Made by a program: the position numbers and the translations under genes. Shown piece after piece: positions 62,315 to 64,000 of a stretch of DNA of 64,000 nt. Under the pieces are notes generated by a model. The model was not told the DNA's origin. It searched no databases and saw only the letters and a program-made list of their open reading frames with translations. The stretch spans positions 871,070 through 935,069 of the forward strand of contig NZ_JAFG01000003.1 of NCBI RefSeq assembly GCF_000519305.1. The letters are read 5' to 3'. Origin of the DNA: Mesorhizobium ciceri WSM4083. GTDB taxonomy: Bacteria; Pseudomonadota; Alphaproteobacteria; Rhizobiales; Rhizobiaceae. Positions within the stretch are counted from its first letter, which is position 1; the number at the start of each line of letters is the position of its first letter.

Positions 62315-64000
62315 TCAGAACAAATCTCGACGTGGATTGGCTTGCTCCCAGACCGCTCTGGCGGCGTTGACCAGTTGGGTGTCGACAGACCCACTCGCCG
62401 GAGTCTTCAACTTGAGTTCCCCACGCAGTTGCTTCAGTGCCGCGCCTTTTGCCTTTGCCCCGAATTTCGCTAGCGTGTTCTTCGCGGTCGGAATCTCGTT
62501 GCGCAGATCGAGCGCGACCGCGAGGGCCAGATAGCGCACAGCTATAGCCTGGTCGGCCTTATCGCCCTTCTGCATTTCGAACGCCGCGCGATCATATGCG
62601 CCGGACTGATCGCCGCGTGCCGTCGCCAGCTCGAACAGTCTTTGCGCTTCGTCGAGGTTTTGCCGCACACCAATGCCGTCCCGGTACATGCGCGCAAGGC
62701 TGGCCGGTGCGTAGGGCTGGCCTAGATCGATAGCCTTCTGGAAAAGCCCTTGCGCCTGCGCTGGATCCTTCTCGACACCCACACCAGTCAGGTAGTTACG
62801 GCCGAGCAGGTTCATCGAATACATGTCCTGCCGCTCTACGCCTGCCTTCAAAAAAGCAACGGCGCGGGCTGGATCGGCGGGGACCCCGTTGCGGCCTTCC
62901 GTGAAGATCGCGGCGAGATCGTTCATGGCATAGGTATGCCCCATCGCCGCCCCCTTGAGCAGCAGGTCCAGGCCCTTGCCGATGTCGCGTTGCACGCCTA
63001 GACCATTGAACAAGGCGCGCCCCCATGCGGTCATCCCGTAGGGGTCGCCTTTGTCGGATGCCACGGAATAAAATGTGTTTGCCTTCTTGGGATCGACAGC
63101 CATTCCTATCCCAGACGACGCAATATAGCCGAGTTCGAACACTGCACGGACATGACCCTTCTTGGCAGCTTGCTCGATGGCCGTCCTGGCTTCCTTGACC
63201 TCGCCGGCCGCCAGCAGCGCGCGGCCCAGTTCGTAGCGGAAGCGGGCGACACCGGGATAGGCCTCCACCGCCGCCTCGCATGCCTTCACGGCCTCAGCGC
63301 CGATTTCATTCGGCAGCAGGCCGGGGACAACACCTTGCAGATCAAGAGGTTCGCCGGCAGCCTGGTCGCAGGGATCGACGGTTGGCGACAGCTTCATGGT
63401 GGCGGGCTTGGAGGAACTGCTGTCCGCACGGATTTCGAAGCCGACCTCGACCGGCTCAGCGGCGCCGATCTGGGGTTCATAGCGTAGCTGGTCGACTTCA
63501 TCCGCCATCAGGCTCGAGTCCGGCGCCAGGGCACGATCCGGCAGGGACAGCGTTCCCGTTGCCGGATAGCTCGCGAGTTTCAGGCTGACCGCGGGGTCCT
63601 TGGTCGGGAAGTCCAGCTTCAGCGGAACCGGGCCGATACCGACCGGGACGCTGATCTGCCGGTTTTCGATCGCCTCGGCGGCGCCGGTGATATGGATGCC
63701 CCGCTCCAGTACCTGCTGTTTCTGCTCGGTCTCGAGCGAGGCCACAATCTGTGCGCCCTCGGCGCCCTGGCCGCTCTTGACACGGAACACCATGATGCCC
63801 TGGCCTTCACCGCCCCAATTGTCGTGCGTGGCGTAGGCCAGCATGTCCACCTCTTCCGTCGCACTGGCCCCCTTGGGCACATCCAGCTTCAGGCGCGGCA
63901 GGTCCTTGCCCTGGATGTGTTCGCCCACCGCGACAGCCTTGCCGTCCAGTAGCAGGCGTCCGAGCGCGGGCGGCCTTTCGATGCTGACGGTGATTGACCC
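62315..64000 (-). CDS. Sel1/TPR-repeat protein (5' end outside window)
   Basis: The frame runs to the right edge, so the start is outside. The visible 562 residues begin with a beta-rich part (KVDMLAYATHDNWGG region to about 200). At least five Sel1-type repeats follow (patterns such as AVFELGYIASSGIGMAVDPKKA and YAPASLARMYRDGIGVRQNLDEAQ). Sel1 repeats form a helical scaffold for protein binding. It is the upstream gene of the leftward operon with the small lipoprotein and is probably periplasmic, given its neighbours; the missing N-terminus prevents checking for a signal peptide. Confidence 0.8.
   Translation of the reverse strand, partial: GSITVSIERPPALGRLLLDGKAVAVGEHIQGKDLPRLKLDVPKGASATEEVDMLAYATHDNWGGEGQGIMVFRVKSGQGAEGAQIVASLETEQKQQVLERGIHITGAAEAIENRQISVPVGIGPVPLKLDFPTKDPAVSLKLASYPATGTLSLPDRALAPDSSLMADEVDQLRYEPQIGAAEPVEVGFEIRADSSSSKPATMKLSPTVDPCDQAAGEPLDLQGVVPGLLPNEIGAEAVKACEAAVEAYPGVARFRYELGRALLAAGEVKEARTAIEQAAKKGHVRAVFELGYIASSGIGMAVDPKKANTFYSVASDKGDPYGMTAWGRALFNGLGVQRDIGKGLDLLLKGAAMGHTYAMNDLAAIFTEGRNGVPADPARAVAFLKAGVERQDMYSMNLLGRNYLTGVGVEKDPAQAQGLFQKAIDLGQPYAPASLARMYRDGIGVRQNLDEAQRLFELATARGDQSGAYDRAAFEMQKGDKADQAIAVRYLALAVALDLRNEIPTAKNTLAKFGAKAKGAALKQLRGELKLKTPASGSVDTQLVNAARAVWEQANPRRDLF

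Noticed and set aside
1..64000. CRISPR arrays, tRNA or rRNA genes, origins, nod or nif boxes
   Set aside because: No regular spaced repeats, cloverleaf-like genes or known symbiosis promoter boxes were noticed on reading; a short site could be missed without a search.

Overview
The window comes from a GC-rich alphaproteobacterium, most likely a rhizobium close to Mesorhizobium. This is an inference from the imp-type type VI secretion gene order with ppkA/pppA/fha, the IS66 relatives, the small rhizobial-type integrase, and the YceI, DUF1036 and caspase-like neighbours. I could not run a taxonomic search. No tRNA, rRNA or CRISPR array is visible.

Left part (1-11.9 kb): ordinary accessory genes. 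These are a TPR regulator cut by the left edge, an animal-type heme peroxidase with a small partner gene, an operon of a membrane protein, a LOG-family phosphoribohydrolase and an EamA exporter, a small secreted Cys protein, a tyrosine recombinase broken by an in-frame stop, and a large LuxR/LAL regulator divergent from a DUF4242 gene. Next come two neighbouring IS66-family elements (11.9-16.8 kb). The first is intact, with 21-bp imperfect ends and a perfect 8-bp target duplication (TCGGTTGT). It sits 2 bp from the left end of the second, which has lost its right end inside tnpC.

Central part (17-40 kb): a complete type VI secretion system. clpV (tssH) is divergent from a long, tightly packed operon of tssA-B-C-hcp-tssE-F-G-fha-tssJ-K-L-M-tagF. 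The operon runs on into DUF2169, a degenerate ketoacyl-synthase-like gene, a DUF4150 (PAAR-like) candidate effector and a candidate immunity gene. A vgrG-DUF6484 operon, ending in a truncated TIGR02270-like gene, meets it head-on at about 40.1 kb.

Right part (43.4-58 kb): a second FHA gene and a second tssL-tssM pair, followed by the PP2C phosphatase pppA, the transmembrane kinase ppkA, a DUF1036 protein, a membrane-anchored M23 peptidase with a transglycosylase-like domain, and a secreted caspase-like protein. The window therefore holds two FHA proteins, two TssL and two TssM around single copies of the sheath, baseplate and tube genes. The second TssL has a Thr at position 14 in the context known to be phosphorylated by PpkA and read by Fha in Agrobacterium.

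Right end (58-64 kb): an envelope module with a small OmpA-like protein, a DUF6931 protein, a second caspase-like protein carrying a CXXCH motif, a YceI-OmpA fusion, a small lipoprotein and a Sel1-repeat protein that runs off the window. The least described parts are the duplicated phospho-switch and membrane complex, the DUF4150 effector with its beta-propeller-like partner, and the caspase/CXXCH/YceI-OmpA module.
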